IMG/VR virus record: IMGVR_UViG_3300017963_000459
Location: 1 to 38,953 of that record
From: a virus
Direction: 5' to 3' (one strand)
Length of the DNA: 38,953 nt
Under the pieces are notes generated by a model. That model searched no databases, was not told the origin of the DNA, and saw only the letters and a program-made list of their open reading frames with translations. Below, in pieces: positions 30,928 through 38,953 of the stretch. The position numbers were made by a program, and so were the translations under genes. Position 1 is the stretch's first letter; each line of letters starts with the position of its first letter.

Positions 30928-31483
30928 ATGCGCACACACACAACTACTTAAAACAAAGAATATACAACCACATCCAAAAAACAGAAACAAGCATTCAGAA
31001 AAACAAATAAAAGTTTTATCAAAGATTATAAAAAAAAATGGTCAACGTTCACCAATAGTTATTAGTAAACGAAGTGGATATATAACCAAAGGGCATGGAC
31101 GATTAGAGGCGATTAAGCTTTTGGGTTGGGAAGAATGTGCTGTTGACTTGCAGGATTATGCAAGCGAAGAAGCGGAACTAAGAGATAGGATTGCTGATAA
31201 CGAAATAGCTAGGTATGCTGAGTTTGATAACATAGGGTTCATCGAAGACTTGGGTGAATTAGATTTAAATGTTGATGATATTGATTTCAAAGATTTTGGT
31301 ATTATTAAAATTGAATTAGCAACACCTTTAAATCTAAACGAGTCTAGTCCGCAACCACAAACCATGCAGGAATATTTAAGTAATTGTAATCAAACAGAAA
31401 ATGGAGAACCAATAAAAGAAAAGGAAGTAGACGAAAATATTAAAACAAATGAAGAGTGTCCAAATTGTGGGTATAAATGGTGA
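30902..31483 (+). CDS. ParB-like nuclease-domain protein with C-terminal zinc ribbon
   Basis: A 193-aa protein with AAGGAG before ATG 30902. Residues about 15-105 follow the ParB/Srx domain pattern (NIQPHPKNRNKHSEKQIKVL, then PIVISKRSGYITKGHGRLEA, then ARYAEFDN). The GHGR motif binds a phosphate. The last residues contain CPNCGYKW, half of a zinc ribbon. In many phages such a domain is fused to or next to a DNA methyltransferase, and here the methyltransferase overlaps by 7 bp. It may recognise DNA or control the methylase. A partition role is unlikely because there is no ParA. Confidence 0.8.
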   Translation: MKVKQMNIKCAHTQLLKTKNIQPHPKNRNKHSEKQIKVLSKIIKKNGQRSPIVISKRSGYITKGHGRLEAIKLLGWEECAVDLQDYASEEAELRDRIADNEIARYAEFDNIGFIEDLGELDLNVDDIDFKDFGIIKIELATPLNLNESSPQPQTMQEYLSNCNQTENGEPIKEKEVDENIKTNEECPNCGYKW

Positions 31484-32487
31484 AACCTACAGTTATCAGT
31501 ACATTTTGTGGAACAGGCGGTAGTTCATTAGGATATAAACTTGCAGGATATAAAGAGTTATTGGCAATCGATTTTGATCCAAACGCTGTGAAGTGTTTTA
31601 GGGAAAACTTTCTGGATGTCCATTGTTGGGAGAGATCAGTTGTTGATGTTACAGGACAAGAGATATTAGATTTTTGTAACTTAAAAAAAGGAGAGTTGGA
31701 TGTTTTAGATGGATCCCCTCCTTGCCAAGGGTTTAGCGCTGCAAACGCAAAAAACGCAAACAACATTAATGATCCAAGGAATAGTTTATACAGGCACTAT
31801 CGGCGACTGATAGAAGAGCTTTGCCCTAAAGTTTTTGTTATGGAAAATGTCCCTGGGATGATTAAAGGAAAAATGAAAGGTAAGTTTATTGAGATAATGA
31901 ACTCATTAAAAGAGCTAGATTACAAAGTAAAATGTAAGTCTATGAATGCTAAATACTACAACGTTCCACAATCAAGGTAAAGACTAATCTTTATAGGAGT
32001 TAGAAAAGACCTAGAAGTAGAGCCAGTGTACCCAGTGCCAAATAACAAAATTGTAACTATTAAAGAGGCCTTGGAAGGTGTAACTGCAAAAACGTTTGCA
32101 AACATAAAATATCCAATTGAACTAATGAAGCAAATACCACAAGGAAAAAATATAACAAGTGCTAGTAAAGAGTTAGTTGACAAGTATTTCCCCAAGCTTC
32201 TTTCAAAAAAGTTTATGAAAGACATTATGAGGCGAGATAGTTGGGATAAACCTACGTGTACAGTAATTAAAATGTTTATTCCCTTTGCAATGGAACCTAA
32301 AATACACCCAGCAGAGCATAGGTATTATTCTATCGAGGAATTGTGTGCTCTTTGTTCATTCCCAACAGATTGGAAGTTTGCAAATTTAAATTACGTACAA
32401 CGACATGCAAGACTAGGGAACGCTGTTATGCCTAACTTCATGAAGGCAATAGCCGAAACAATTAAAAAAGAGATATTAAAAACGTAA
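31477..32487 (+). pseudogene. Cytosine-5 DNA methyltransferase broken by in-frame TAA
   Basis: A 336-codon frame encoding a C5-methyltransferase. Motif I FCGTGGSSLG is near residue 9, motif IV GSPPCQGFS (catalytic Cys) near residue 78, motif VI ENVPG near residue 125, and motif VIII QSR is followed by what should be ER-L-I-F-I-G-V. Codon 168 is TAA (31978-31980) where related enzymes have Glu (GAA), so a single G-to-T change explains it. The frame then continues without other errors through the target-recognition part to motif X GNAVMP near the end. No restart site is seen after the stop. Truncated protein lacks motifs IX-X. All other genes use TAA normally. Confidence 0.85.
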
Positions 32488-32503
32488 AGCGGGTAAAAAA
32501 CCT

Positions 32504-32929
32504 ATGGCAAAGAAACCTACAGTAGAAACCCCTGCAATGAAGAGTGCACACCACGATCCCATTACGGGCAAGTTTATTAAAGGTAACAGCGCAGCAACAG
32601 GTGACAAGCGATTAAGAGGCATGAAGTCTGCTATAAGATCAGAACTAATTGAGTGTGCTTATAGTTTGCTGAAACCATATAAAACTCTAGCTGAAGAAAC
32701 CAAAAAGGGTGTTTCAAGATATCAATACATTCTTAATAAAGCAGTCGCAGAAGGTAATACTAAATTGATAACTTGGGTTACCGAAATGGCAGTGGGCAGA
32801 CCTAAGATAGTTGACGAGACAGCTAACGAAGATACTTTATATATCGCAGCGACCAAGGAACAACAAACAGAGTTAGTGAAAATGGCAATGAAAGCTCGTG
32901 ATGCGAAAGAAAAAGAAGAGAATAGGTGA
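32504..32929 (+). CDS. terS: Probable small terminase subunit
   Basis: A 141-aa protein directly before the large terminase (4 nt gap). It starts with a disordered Lys/Pro segment and has the GKFIKGNSAATGDKRLRGM opening (about 22-40) seen in small terminase-like phage proteins of the 'DUF5681 / GKF-x-KGNP' type, then a helical core. The small subunit recognises viral DNA and regulates the packaging motor. Call is mainly by position. No canonical ribosome-binding site is visible. Confidence 0.65.
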   Translation: MAKKPTVETPAMKSAHHDPITGKFIKGNSAATGDKRLRGMKSAIRSELIECAYSLLKPYKTLAEETKKGVSRYQYILNKAVAEGNTKLITWVTEMAVGRPKIVDETANEDTLYIAATKEQQTELVKMAMKARDAKEKEENR

Positions 32930-32933
32930 ATGA

Positions 32934-34328
32934 TTGAACTATTCCAATCTCTACCATAACGGCATCATAGCAAGTTGGTATCTCAAAAAATCACAAATAA
33001 AATTCTACGAGATGTTACTAAGAGAGAAGTTAGTAGTAGCTAAATGCCATCGACGCTTCGGAAAGGGCACCACAACACTGACCTATGTAGCAGAGAGATG
33101 TCTTAAAGAAAACATTATAGTTAGGTATGGAGCAGAAACTCAAGGGCAAGCGTACCAAATCTTTGACTTTTTAATGAGCAAGATATTTTACAAATGCCCT
33201 GAAATGAAACCCAAACCTAGAAACGGACGCTACGAATTTAAGTCTGGCTCAAGAGTATATATATTCGGAGTCAAAGACTCTGGTGAGATCGACAAGGCAC
33301 GAGGCACCGAGGCAGACATAATCATTCTAGACGAATATGGATTTTGGCGGTTTAAAGCTGAATACATTCTTAAATCAATTCTACTTCCGCAGCTCATGAA
33401 CACCAAAGGTCAAGCAATAATTACATCAACACCACCAGAGAACATGGTTCATGACTATGTTAACCAAGTTATAAAGGCGGAAAGTAATGGGTACTTATTC
33501 AACTGGACTCTCCAAGATTCAGTTGACATAGGTGAGAAGACAAGAGAAGAGCAATTAGACATTATAGAGGACTGTGGCGGAGAAGATTCGGTTCACTATC
33601 AACGTGAGTATATGTGTAACCTTATTCCAACCAAAGAGAGATTGGTTGTACCTGAAGCACAAGACACGGAACTATATGTAGGCAAAATAGAGCGTCCTTC
33701 ACATGTAGAGTTTTATGTGTGTATGGACTTAGGTTTAATAGATCACACCGCTGTATTGTTTGGATACTTAGATTTCAAAAATGCACGACTTGTAATAGAG
33801 GATGAACACTGGGCGAACTACAACTCGACTGCTGAAATAGTGGAAGCGTGCAGAATCAAAGAAAAAGAACTTAAAATGCACGAAGTATATAGGCGTATTG
33901 GTGACTGTGAAATGCAACAGCTGTGGGACATGTCCAATGATCACGACTACAAGATATCTCCAATAACAAAGAGAACCAAACAGTCAGGAAAGGGTTTCAG
34001 AGATTCCGTTATAAATCAACTAAGAGTAGGGATCAAGGAAGGCAAGCTACTAATCGACCCCGATAGATGTCCTCACCTTGTCAGACAACTTAGGTATGGT
34101 ATTTGGAACGAGAGAAGGAATGACTTTGAAAGAGCAGAGACCATGGGACACTTGGACGCATTGATGGCGGTGTGTTATATGTTTGATAACATTTCGTGGG
34201 ATAGAAACCCATTCCCACACAAATACCACAGCATGAAACAATCAGACTCATACATAAACATAGAGGAACTCAGACAAAGAGATAAGCAAAGAGATAAGTT
34301 CAAAGGTTTGACAGGGAGGTTAGTATAA
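32934..34328 (+). CDS. terL: Terminase large subunit
   Basis: A 464-aa packaging ATPase-nuclease. Walker A-like KCHRRFGKGTT at about 38-47, Walker B DIIILDE at 128-134, coupling motif ITSTPP at 163-168. The C-terminal RNase-H-like nuclease has Asp265 (CMDLGLIDHTAV), Asp324 (RIGDCE) and Asp408 (MGHLDAL). TTG 32934 is used because it lies 4 nt after an AGGTGA site and gives the complete N-terminus; the next in-frame ATG would cut into the ATPase. The order terS-terL-portal-scaffold-capsid is normal for podoviruses. Confidence 0.95.
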   Translation: MNYSNLYHNGIIASWYLKKSQIKFYEMLLREKLVVAKCHRRFGKGTTTLTYVAERCLKENIIVRYGAETQGQAYQIFDFLMSKIFYKCPEMKPKPRNGRYEFKSGSRVYIFGVKDSGEIDKARGTEADIIILDEYGFWRFKAEYILKSILLPQLMNTKGQAIITSTPPENMVHDYVNQVIKAESNGYLFNWTLQDSVDIGEKTREEQLDIIEDCGGEDSVHYQREYMCNLIPTKERLVVPEAQDTELYVGKIERPSHVEFYVCMDLGLIDHTAVLFGYLDFKNARLVIEDEHWANYNSTAEIVEACRIKEKELKMHEVYRRIGDCEMQQLWDMSNDHDYKISPITKRTKQSGKGFRDSVINQLRVGIKEGKLLIDPDRCPHLVRQLRYGIWNERRNDFERAETMGHLDALMAVCYMFDNISWDRNPFPHKYHSMKQSDSYINIEELRQRDKQRDKFKGLTGRLV

Positions 34329-34546
34329 TGATGGACGTAGAAAAACATAAACCACCATTCACTTTTAATTTTATAAGAAAAACTCCAATAAAAAAACGAG
34401 CTATCATCATTGGTTCAAAGATTTACGAAAGCTCAAAGGAAGCCGGTAGAGCATACGGGGTTTCACCTACAACAATCGTTAACCGGATAAAACGCAAGCT
34501 TCCTGTAGATGGAAAAATGTACGCATATTACAAAAAAGAAAACTAA
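34328..34546 (+). CDS. Small orphan HTH protein (NUMOD1/IENR1-like)
   Basis: A 72-aa protein starting one base before the terminase stop ends (TAATG), with GGGAGG upstream. Its main feature is IIGSKIYESSKEAGRAYGVSPTTIVNRIKRK at about 27-58, the 'x-S-x-x-E-A-A-x-x-L-G-V-S-x-x-T-I' pattern of the modular DNA-binding repeat found with homing endonucleases (NUMOD1 or IENR1). There is no nuclease motif. It may be the remains of a homing endonuclease between terL and portal, a place where such elements often insert, or a small DNA-binding protein in its own right. Confidence 0.6.
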   Translation: MMDVEKHKPPFTFNFIRKTPIKKRAIIIGSKIYESSKEAGRAYGVSPTTIVNRIKRKLPVDGKMYAYYKKEN

Positions 34547-34614
34547 GGTGTTTACAAAGATTAGTTTTTAGACCAAATTAGACTGACTGCCAATACAGAG
34601 GAGGGGTTTTTTGT

Positions 34615-36570
34615 ATGGCGTCTTACAATCAAAAGAAGGACTATGTTTTTCTTAAGAAGGGCGATGATTTAGCGTCTGAATTAAGTAAAAAAATAGTCGA
34701 GTTTCAAGAGCATATAATTAGAACTGGGATTTATTCTCAATGGAGGAAAAATCAAAAGTTCTACGAAAATGATTTTTATAATGTATCAAAAACTAATGAC
34801 ATAGCAGACGCCGGCGCAGTTGGCGAGCTGAAAGCTGCGTCGTTCAATCATTTCAGAAACATTCTAAGGCACATGCTTAACCAGTTAACTGCTATAACAC
34901 CGGCATTCGATGTTAGCGCAGCAAATACTGACGTGGCGTCGAGAAGAGCTGCGAAGATTGGCAAAGACATAGTTAACTATTATTTTAAAGTTAAAAGGGT
35001 GTCTAAGTATACCAAAAGAGGGGCGGAGTTTGCGCTTGTTTATGGTGACGGTTATCCAATATGTGAATGGAACCCATCCATTGGTAAAAAGGTAGCAAGG
35101 GGTGAAGATGGAAGACTTGTACGTGAAGGTGATTTCGATTTCACTTGTGCTTCTCCTTATGATGTTTTCTTTGACAGTACGCTAGACGACAAAGACAATC
35201 TTGAGTGGTTCCAATTCAGAAGAAAACGCAACAAATACGATTTAGCTAAGATATTCCCAAAACAAGCAAAGAAAATAATAGGACTCTCTCCATACTATGA
35301 CACCGATCTTTATAAAAAAACTCAAGAGGACGGAGCTGACAGGAACGTTGATTCTGACTATGTTTATGTTTATAGCATGTATCATGTTTCAAATAATTGC
35401 CTCCCAAATGGTAAATACTGCTTGTACGCTGGAGGTGAGTCAGAGTCATTTATGTTATACGAGGGAGATAACCTTTATGGAGAAAAACTTCCTGTATTCA
35501 ACTTGTCTCCCGCTAAATATCTAGACTCTCCGTTTGGGTTCACAGAAGCAAACTTGTTGAGAGGACCACAGGAAGTAATCAACTTAATGATTTCCGCAAT
35601 GGTCAGTAATGCCAATGCGTTAAGTGTTAACAACATTTGGGCACCAACTGGTGCAAACCTGAACATCCAAGAGATAACAGACGGACTTAATTACATTACT
35701 ACTGACTCCGATAAAAAACCTGAAGTTCTATCTTTGTATCAAGACGCACCTGGGTTAAGAGATTTACTCCAACTATGTAACGCAACTATGGAGACACTTA
35801 GCGCCCAAAATGCAGTCGTGAGAGGGAACGTGCAAGACGCTCCTAATTTAAAGTCTGGAATAGCAATAAGTACTGTCATGAATATGGCGCAACAGTACTC
35901 TCAATCGTTAGAAAAAGCATACATAGAGATGTTTGAGGACCTAGCAACATTCTTAATTGAAACATTACAAAAAGTTGCTAACACCGAACGAATGATTGAT
36001 GTTACTGGCAAAATGCAAGCAACCTCTGTTAACTCGTTTACTAGGGATGATCTCGATGGGATCAGTCGGGTTATTGTTGACCAAACTAATCCAATAACCA
36101 AGCAGCCAGCAGGAAAGATTGAAATAGCTATGGAGCTATTAAAGCTTGGTCATATAACACCAGAGAGATTTTTCGACGTAGTAAACACCGGAAATCTCGA
36201 CGTGGCAGTTGAGTCCGACGAGAGGATGTTGGACTTTGTGTCGAGTGTAAAAGAAAAGCTAATCGAAGGAGAAGAGATTCCTCCAATACCTGGAATCAAT
36301 CATCAACTATATATCAAAGAGATTCACTCGTTACTGTATGACACCGAGATATTAAGTAATCAGGAAAACCAAATGATCATGCAGAACATAGTCAAAACAA
36401 TACAACAACAACTAGACATTATGAGGAATGGAGACGAGATAGCTAATTTAATATATGGTGGCAAGTCTCCGACACCTACCGCTATCAGCAGAGAGGAAAT
36501 GCAACCTGAGGGTGGTGGTGAAGTGCAAATGCCACCCAGTTTAAGTGCCGAAGGGCAAGTTCCTGTGTAA
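34615..36570 (+). CDS. Portal protein, P22-like family
   Basis: A 651-aa protein with a GAGGAGGGG site before ATG. The N-terminal pattern (helix with QEHIIRTGIYSQWRKNQKFYENDF, then RNILRHMLNQLTAI, then FDVSAANTDVASRRAAKIGK and YGDGYPICEWNP) fits the P22-type portal rather than the HK97 type. A long helical C-terminus (about 440-600) ends in a low-complexity tail. Twelve copies should form the DNA gate at one vertex. It is followed by the scaffold gene. Confidence 0.85.
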   Translation: MASYNQKKDYVFLKKGDDLASELSKKIVEFQEHIIRTGIYSQWRKNQKFYENDFYNVSKTNDIADAGAVGELKAASFNHFRNILRHMLNQLTAITPAFDVSAANTDVASRRAAKIGKDIVNYYFKVKRVSKYTKRGAEFALVYGDGYPICEWNPSIGKKVARGEDGRLVREGDFDFTCASPYDVFFDSTLDDKDNLEWFQFRRKRNKYDLAKIFPKQAKKIIGLSPYYDTDLYKKTQEDGADRNVDSDYVYVYSMYHVSNNCLPNGKYCLYAGGESESFMLYEGDNLYGEKLPVFNLSPAKYLDSPFGFTEANLLRGPQEVINLMISAMVSNANALSVNNIWAPTGANLNIQEITDGLNYITTDSDKKPEVLSLYQDAPGLRDLLQLCNATMETLSAQNAVVRGNVQDAPNLKSGIAISTVMNMAQQYSQSLEKAYIEMFEDLATFLIETLQKVANTERMIDVTGKMQATSVNSFTRDDLDGISRVIVDQTNPITKQPAGKIEIAMELLKLGHITPERFFDVVNTGNLDVAVESDERMLDFVSSVKEKLIEGEEIPPIPGINHQLYIKEIHSLLYDTEILSNQENQMIMQNIVKTIQQQLDIMRNGDEIANLIYGGKSPTPTAISREEMQPEGGGEVQMPPSLSAEGQVPV

Positions 36571-36598
36571 CCCCCTGCGGTAACTGTTAAGGAGATCT

Positions 36599-37642
36599 AT
36601 GTCAGAAGGTGAGGGAGCTGTACCTGAAATGGTAGAGCAGGAAATTGGTGAGGAGTACATTGAACCAACCGAAGTTGTTCAAGATGTTCCAGAAGAGCAA
36701 ACTCAAGAGGCGCAACCGGAGCAAGAGGCACCGAAAGATGAGTCTGCTGTTGAAAGAAAAAAGAGAACGAAAGAAGAGCTCATCGATCTTGCAGAAGAGT
36801 TCTATGGAGTAAAAAAGGATGAGGTTGTCATTGATAAGAATGGTGATCTCAAGTTGGTTGTTAAGATCAACGGGAAGAAAAGGTTAGTTAGTCCTCAACG
36901 TGATATTTTAAAAGGTTTTAATTTAAACCAAGCGGGATACGAAAAGTTAACCGAGGGAAAACAACTAATCAAACAAGTACAGGGTTTCTTTGATGAAGCG
37001 AAAAGTAGCCCTAGAAAACTATGGGAGATGGCAGACAACTTAGGGATTGATAAGTATGAGCTAGCTCGTGAATTGTTAGAGGACAAAGTTAGTGAGATGT
37101 CCATGACTGACGAAGAAAAAAGATTTAAAGACCTCGAGAGACGTGAGGCAGAGTTTAAGAAAAGAGAAGAGGAAGATAAAAAGAAACAAGAGACCGAGCA
37201 GCAAGAGCAAGCAAAAAAAGTTGAAATGCAACGATACGATCAAGAGTTAACGTCTGCTATGACTGAAATGGGTTTTCAAAAAGCAAGTAAAGGACAGAAA
37301 AGTCATATTTTAATGGGAGCTATCGGTGAGCTAATGGTGGCAAACCGAGCTGGACGAGAGATGACTTGCAAAGATGCCGTGAAACGGGCAGTTAACAAAT
37401 GGCAAGACTATGTTCATGGTGTATTCGATGACATTGATGACAACCATATCATCAAGATCATACCTGAGAGGATAGTCAAAGCTATTAGAAAAGCTGATCT
37501 TGGGAAGCTAAGTGTTGGCGCACCTACCAGTAACGCTAAACCTGGCGCTTACGATCATCAAATCGAAATGCCTGACGCGGAACCTAAGAAACGACGCAAG
37601 AAGCAAGTCTCGTTGAGCGATTATTTTTCAAACTTAGAATGA
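36599..37642 (+). CDS. Scaffold protein
   Basis: A 347-aa protein between portal and major capsid. It has a Glu/Gln/Pro-rich acidic disordered N-terminus (about 1-60), a helical middle with a long charged coiled-coil (about 170-215, RREAEFKKREEEDKKKQETE), and a basic C-terminus ending RKKQVSLSDYFSNLE. This layout and place are those of scaffolding proteins, which guide capsid assembly. No protease is seen nearby, as expected for P22-like heads. AAGGAG lies 4 nt before ATG. Confidence 0.8.
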   Translation: MSEGEGAVPEMVEQEIGEEYIEPTEVVQDVPEEQTQEAQPEQEAPKDESAVERKKRTKEELIDLAEEFYGVKKDEVVIDKNGDLKLVVKINGKKRLVSPQRDILKGFNLNQAGYEKLTEGKQLIKQVQGFFDEAKSSPRKLWEMADNLGIDKYELARELLEDKVSEMSMTDEEKRFKDLERREAEFKKREEEDKKKQETEQQEQAKKVEMQRYDQELTSAMTEMGFQKASKGQKSHILMGAIGELMVANRAGREMTCKDAVKRAVNKWQDYVHGVFDDIDDNHIIKIIPERIVKAIRKADLGKLSVGAPTSNAKPGAYDHQIEMPDAEPKKRRKKQVSLSDYFSNLE

Positions 37643-37655
37643 CAAGGAGTAACTT

Positions 37656-38852
37656 ATGTCTACTAACTCAATGTCAACTCTGACAGGATATTTTAAAACA
37701 GCTTATGCTGATAGAGTTGAGGACCTAACACCTGATAACGTGTACTACGCTAAAGAGATCCCTGACGTGGCGTCTGAAATGCAGCCGGGAGGAACGTATA
37801 CCCAGCCAGTAGTTTTAACCAGCGAACAAGGAATCACAAAAGCAAGCGCAAGCGCGGGGGCGTTCGCCTTGAATTCGCCAATTGCGATGGCAACTGGTAA
37901 CGCTACTATAAATGGATCTCAATTCCTACTTAGATCAGGACTTGACTACGAAACTATTTTCAGATCACAGAATAAGAATAGTTTCATTAGAGCAACCAAA
38001 GGCGTCGTAAAGAATATGCTTAAGTCTGCGTATTTTTATATGGAGTCAGATATTATGTGGGGCACACAGGGCGTTGGTACCGTGTCCAGTGTTTCAACTA
38101 ACACTATCACACTAACTACAGCTGAATTTGCAGCAGGCATTTGGCTAGGCTCTGAAAACAGAAGACTAAGAATTGAATCTTCTGCTGGAGTCCTTAGAGG
38201 AACTTGTGCTATCGCTTCGTATGATATCGCAGGGAGAACTGTAACAGTGGACGCAGCACCTGCTGGCCTAACAAGTACAGATATAATTTATTTCGAAGCT
38301 GACGGAGCTGCTGGCGCTAACTGTATGACTGGTATCTACGATATCTTAACTCCTGCTTCAGGTGCTTTCATGGGTATCAACGACAGTACATATAGCCTTT
38401 GGGCACCACTGACTGCGTTTGGTGCTGGAAGTGCGCCACTTTCATTTAATAAAATTCTGCTTGCTATCGCTGGATCAGTTAACAAAGGTCTAGGCGATGA
38501 CATCAAGGAAATTGATGTTGTAGTAAACCCACTATCTTGGCAAAACTTAGGCAACGACCTTGCTTCACTTAGAACTATCGATAGTTCATGGAAGTCGGAG
38601 GAAGCTGCAAATGGTTCCGAGATGATTACATTTTTCTGCCAAGCAGGGAAAGTTAAGATCATTCCACACAAGATGATGAAAGAAGGATATGCATTTGTAC
38701 ATCCTAAGGCATCACGATTCTTTGAAAGAGTAGGATGTCAATCAACTCCAACTTTCAAATTACCTGGAATGGTAAACGCAGGTGAGGAACAATATCTTCG
38801 CCCAATGGAAAACAATGCGGGTATACGTGCGTTATGCCCGGTGGTTGCGTAA
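37656..38852 (+). CDS. Major capsid protein
   Basis: A 398-aa HK97-fold capsid protein, by place (after scaffold), size and sequence plan. N-terminal part with E-loop-like Gly/Ala-rich region (about 45-90), a spine helix region (about 110-130, KGVVKNMLKSAYFYMESDIM), an inserted beta-rich region (about 135-215) that may be the P22-type insertion domain, and a C-terminal A-domain and tail with KVKIIPHKMM. P22 coat has about 430 residues. AAGGAG lies 6 nt before ATG. The structured leader RNA begins just after its stop. Confidence 0.9.
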   Translation: MSTNSMSTLTGYFKTAYADRVEDLTPDNVYYAKEIPDVASEMQPGGTYTQPVVLTSEQGITKASASAGAFALNSPIAMATGNATINGSQFLLRSGLDYETIFRSQNKNSFIRATKGVVKNMLKSAYFYMESDIMWGTQGVGTVSSVSTNTITLTTAEFAAGIWLGSENRRLRIESSAGVLRGTCAIASYDIAGRTVTVDAAPAGLTSTDIIYFEADGAAGANCMTGIYDILTPASGAFMGINDSTYSLWAPLTAFGAGSAPLSFNKILLAIAGSVNKGLGDDIKEIDVVVNPLSWQNLGNDLASLRTIDSSWKSEEAANGSEMITFFCQAGKVKIIPHKMMKEGYAFVHPKASRFFERVGCQSTPTFKLPGMVNAGEEQYLRPMENNAGIRALCPVVA

Positions 38853-38861
38853 GTAATCACG

Positions 38862-38953
38862 AGAACTGGGGAAAAAACGGGAACCCTAAGCCGGAGAAAT
38901 GGTAAGGGAATCCGAGCGGAAGTCAGAAGTTAACATCTCTGACACGCGCAACG
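38862..38953. repeat. Right copy of 92-bp terminal direct repeat
   Basis: Identical to bases 1-92; see the left copy. It holds the start of the structured leader RNA that lies downstream of the capsid gene. Confidence 0.9.

Noticed and set aside
22408-32487. Genome-wide stop-codon recoding
   Set aside because: TAG, TAA and TGA all end many genes here at the expected places, often with overlapping starts. Only two genes have an internal stop.
32026-32487. Independent gene for the C-terminal methyltransferase half
   Set aside because: The only in-frame early start is a GTG without a ribosome-binding site, and the product lacks the catalytic half. It is the rear part of the interrupted gene.
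1-38953. Physical direct terminal repeats of a T7-like genome
   Set aside because: The 92-bp repeat lies between the capsid and fibre genes, inside a continuous structural block. Assembly overlap of a circular map is simpler.

Overview
The window is one nearly complete genome of a short-tailed (podovirus-like) dsDNA bacteriophage. It is A+T-rich and densely coding. The first and last 92 bases are identical, so the contig closes into a circle of 38,861 bp, and the break falls between the major capsid gene and the tail-fibre gene. I see no tRNA, rRNA, integrase, reverse transcriptase, CRISPR array, phage RNA polymerase or DNA polymerase. The host cannot be named from the sequence. Strong AGGAGG-type ribosome-binding sites and sigma70-like promoters point to an ordinary bacterium.

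Read around the circle, the rightward arm starts at about 28.8 kb. It holds a winged-helix replication initiator with iteron-like repeats inside its gene, a zinc-ribbon protein, a RusA resolvase, a ParB-like protein and a cytosine-5 DNA methyltransferase broken by one in-frame TAA. Packaging and head genes follow: small and large terminase, a short DNA-binding-like protein, P22-like portal, scaffold and HK97-fold major capsid protein. After a 374-bp structured non-coding leader (38853-38861 plus 1-365) come the tail genes: a 1247-aa fibre, small proteins, a head-tail adaptor, a 1071-aa nozzle-like protein and four probable internal/ejection proteins (9.9-15.4 kb). The next block (15.4-22.2 kb) holds a tiny Lys-Gly peptide, small beta-rich virion proteins with a shared N-terminal motif, a holin candidate and two beta-helix proteins built from one repeated module.

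The leftward arm runs from 28.6 to 23.8 kb: Cro/CI-like regulator, ERF single-strand annealing protein, SSB and several unknown proteins, then a secreted protein with a polymorphic-toxin-like C-terminus, an acidic protein in the position of an immunity gene, and an M15 peptidase endolysin. A second small leftward group (22.8-22.2 kb) contains a gene interrupted by TAG. Between the two leftward groups a rightward gene encodes a FliA-like sigma factor, probably the late-gene switch. The 28.58-28.82 kb interval is the divergent early control region, with a perfect 15-bp palindrome and repeated 10-mers.

The items most worth a second look are the secreted toxin-like protein with its possible immunity partner, the structured RNA ahead of the fibre gene, three genes damaged or altered by what look like single substitutions (methyltransferase TAA, small gene TAG, an apparent AUC start), and the dispersed beta-helix module.
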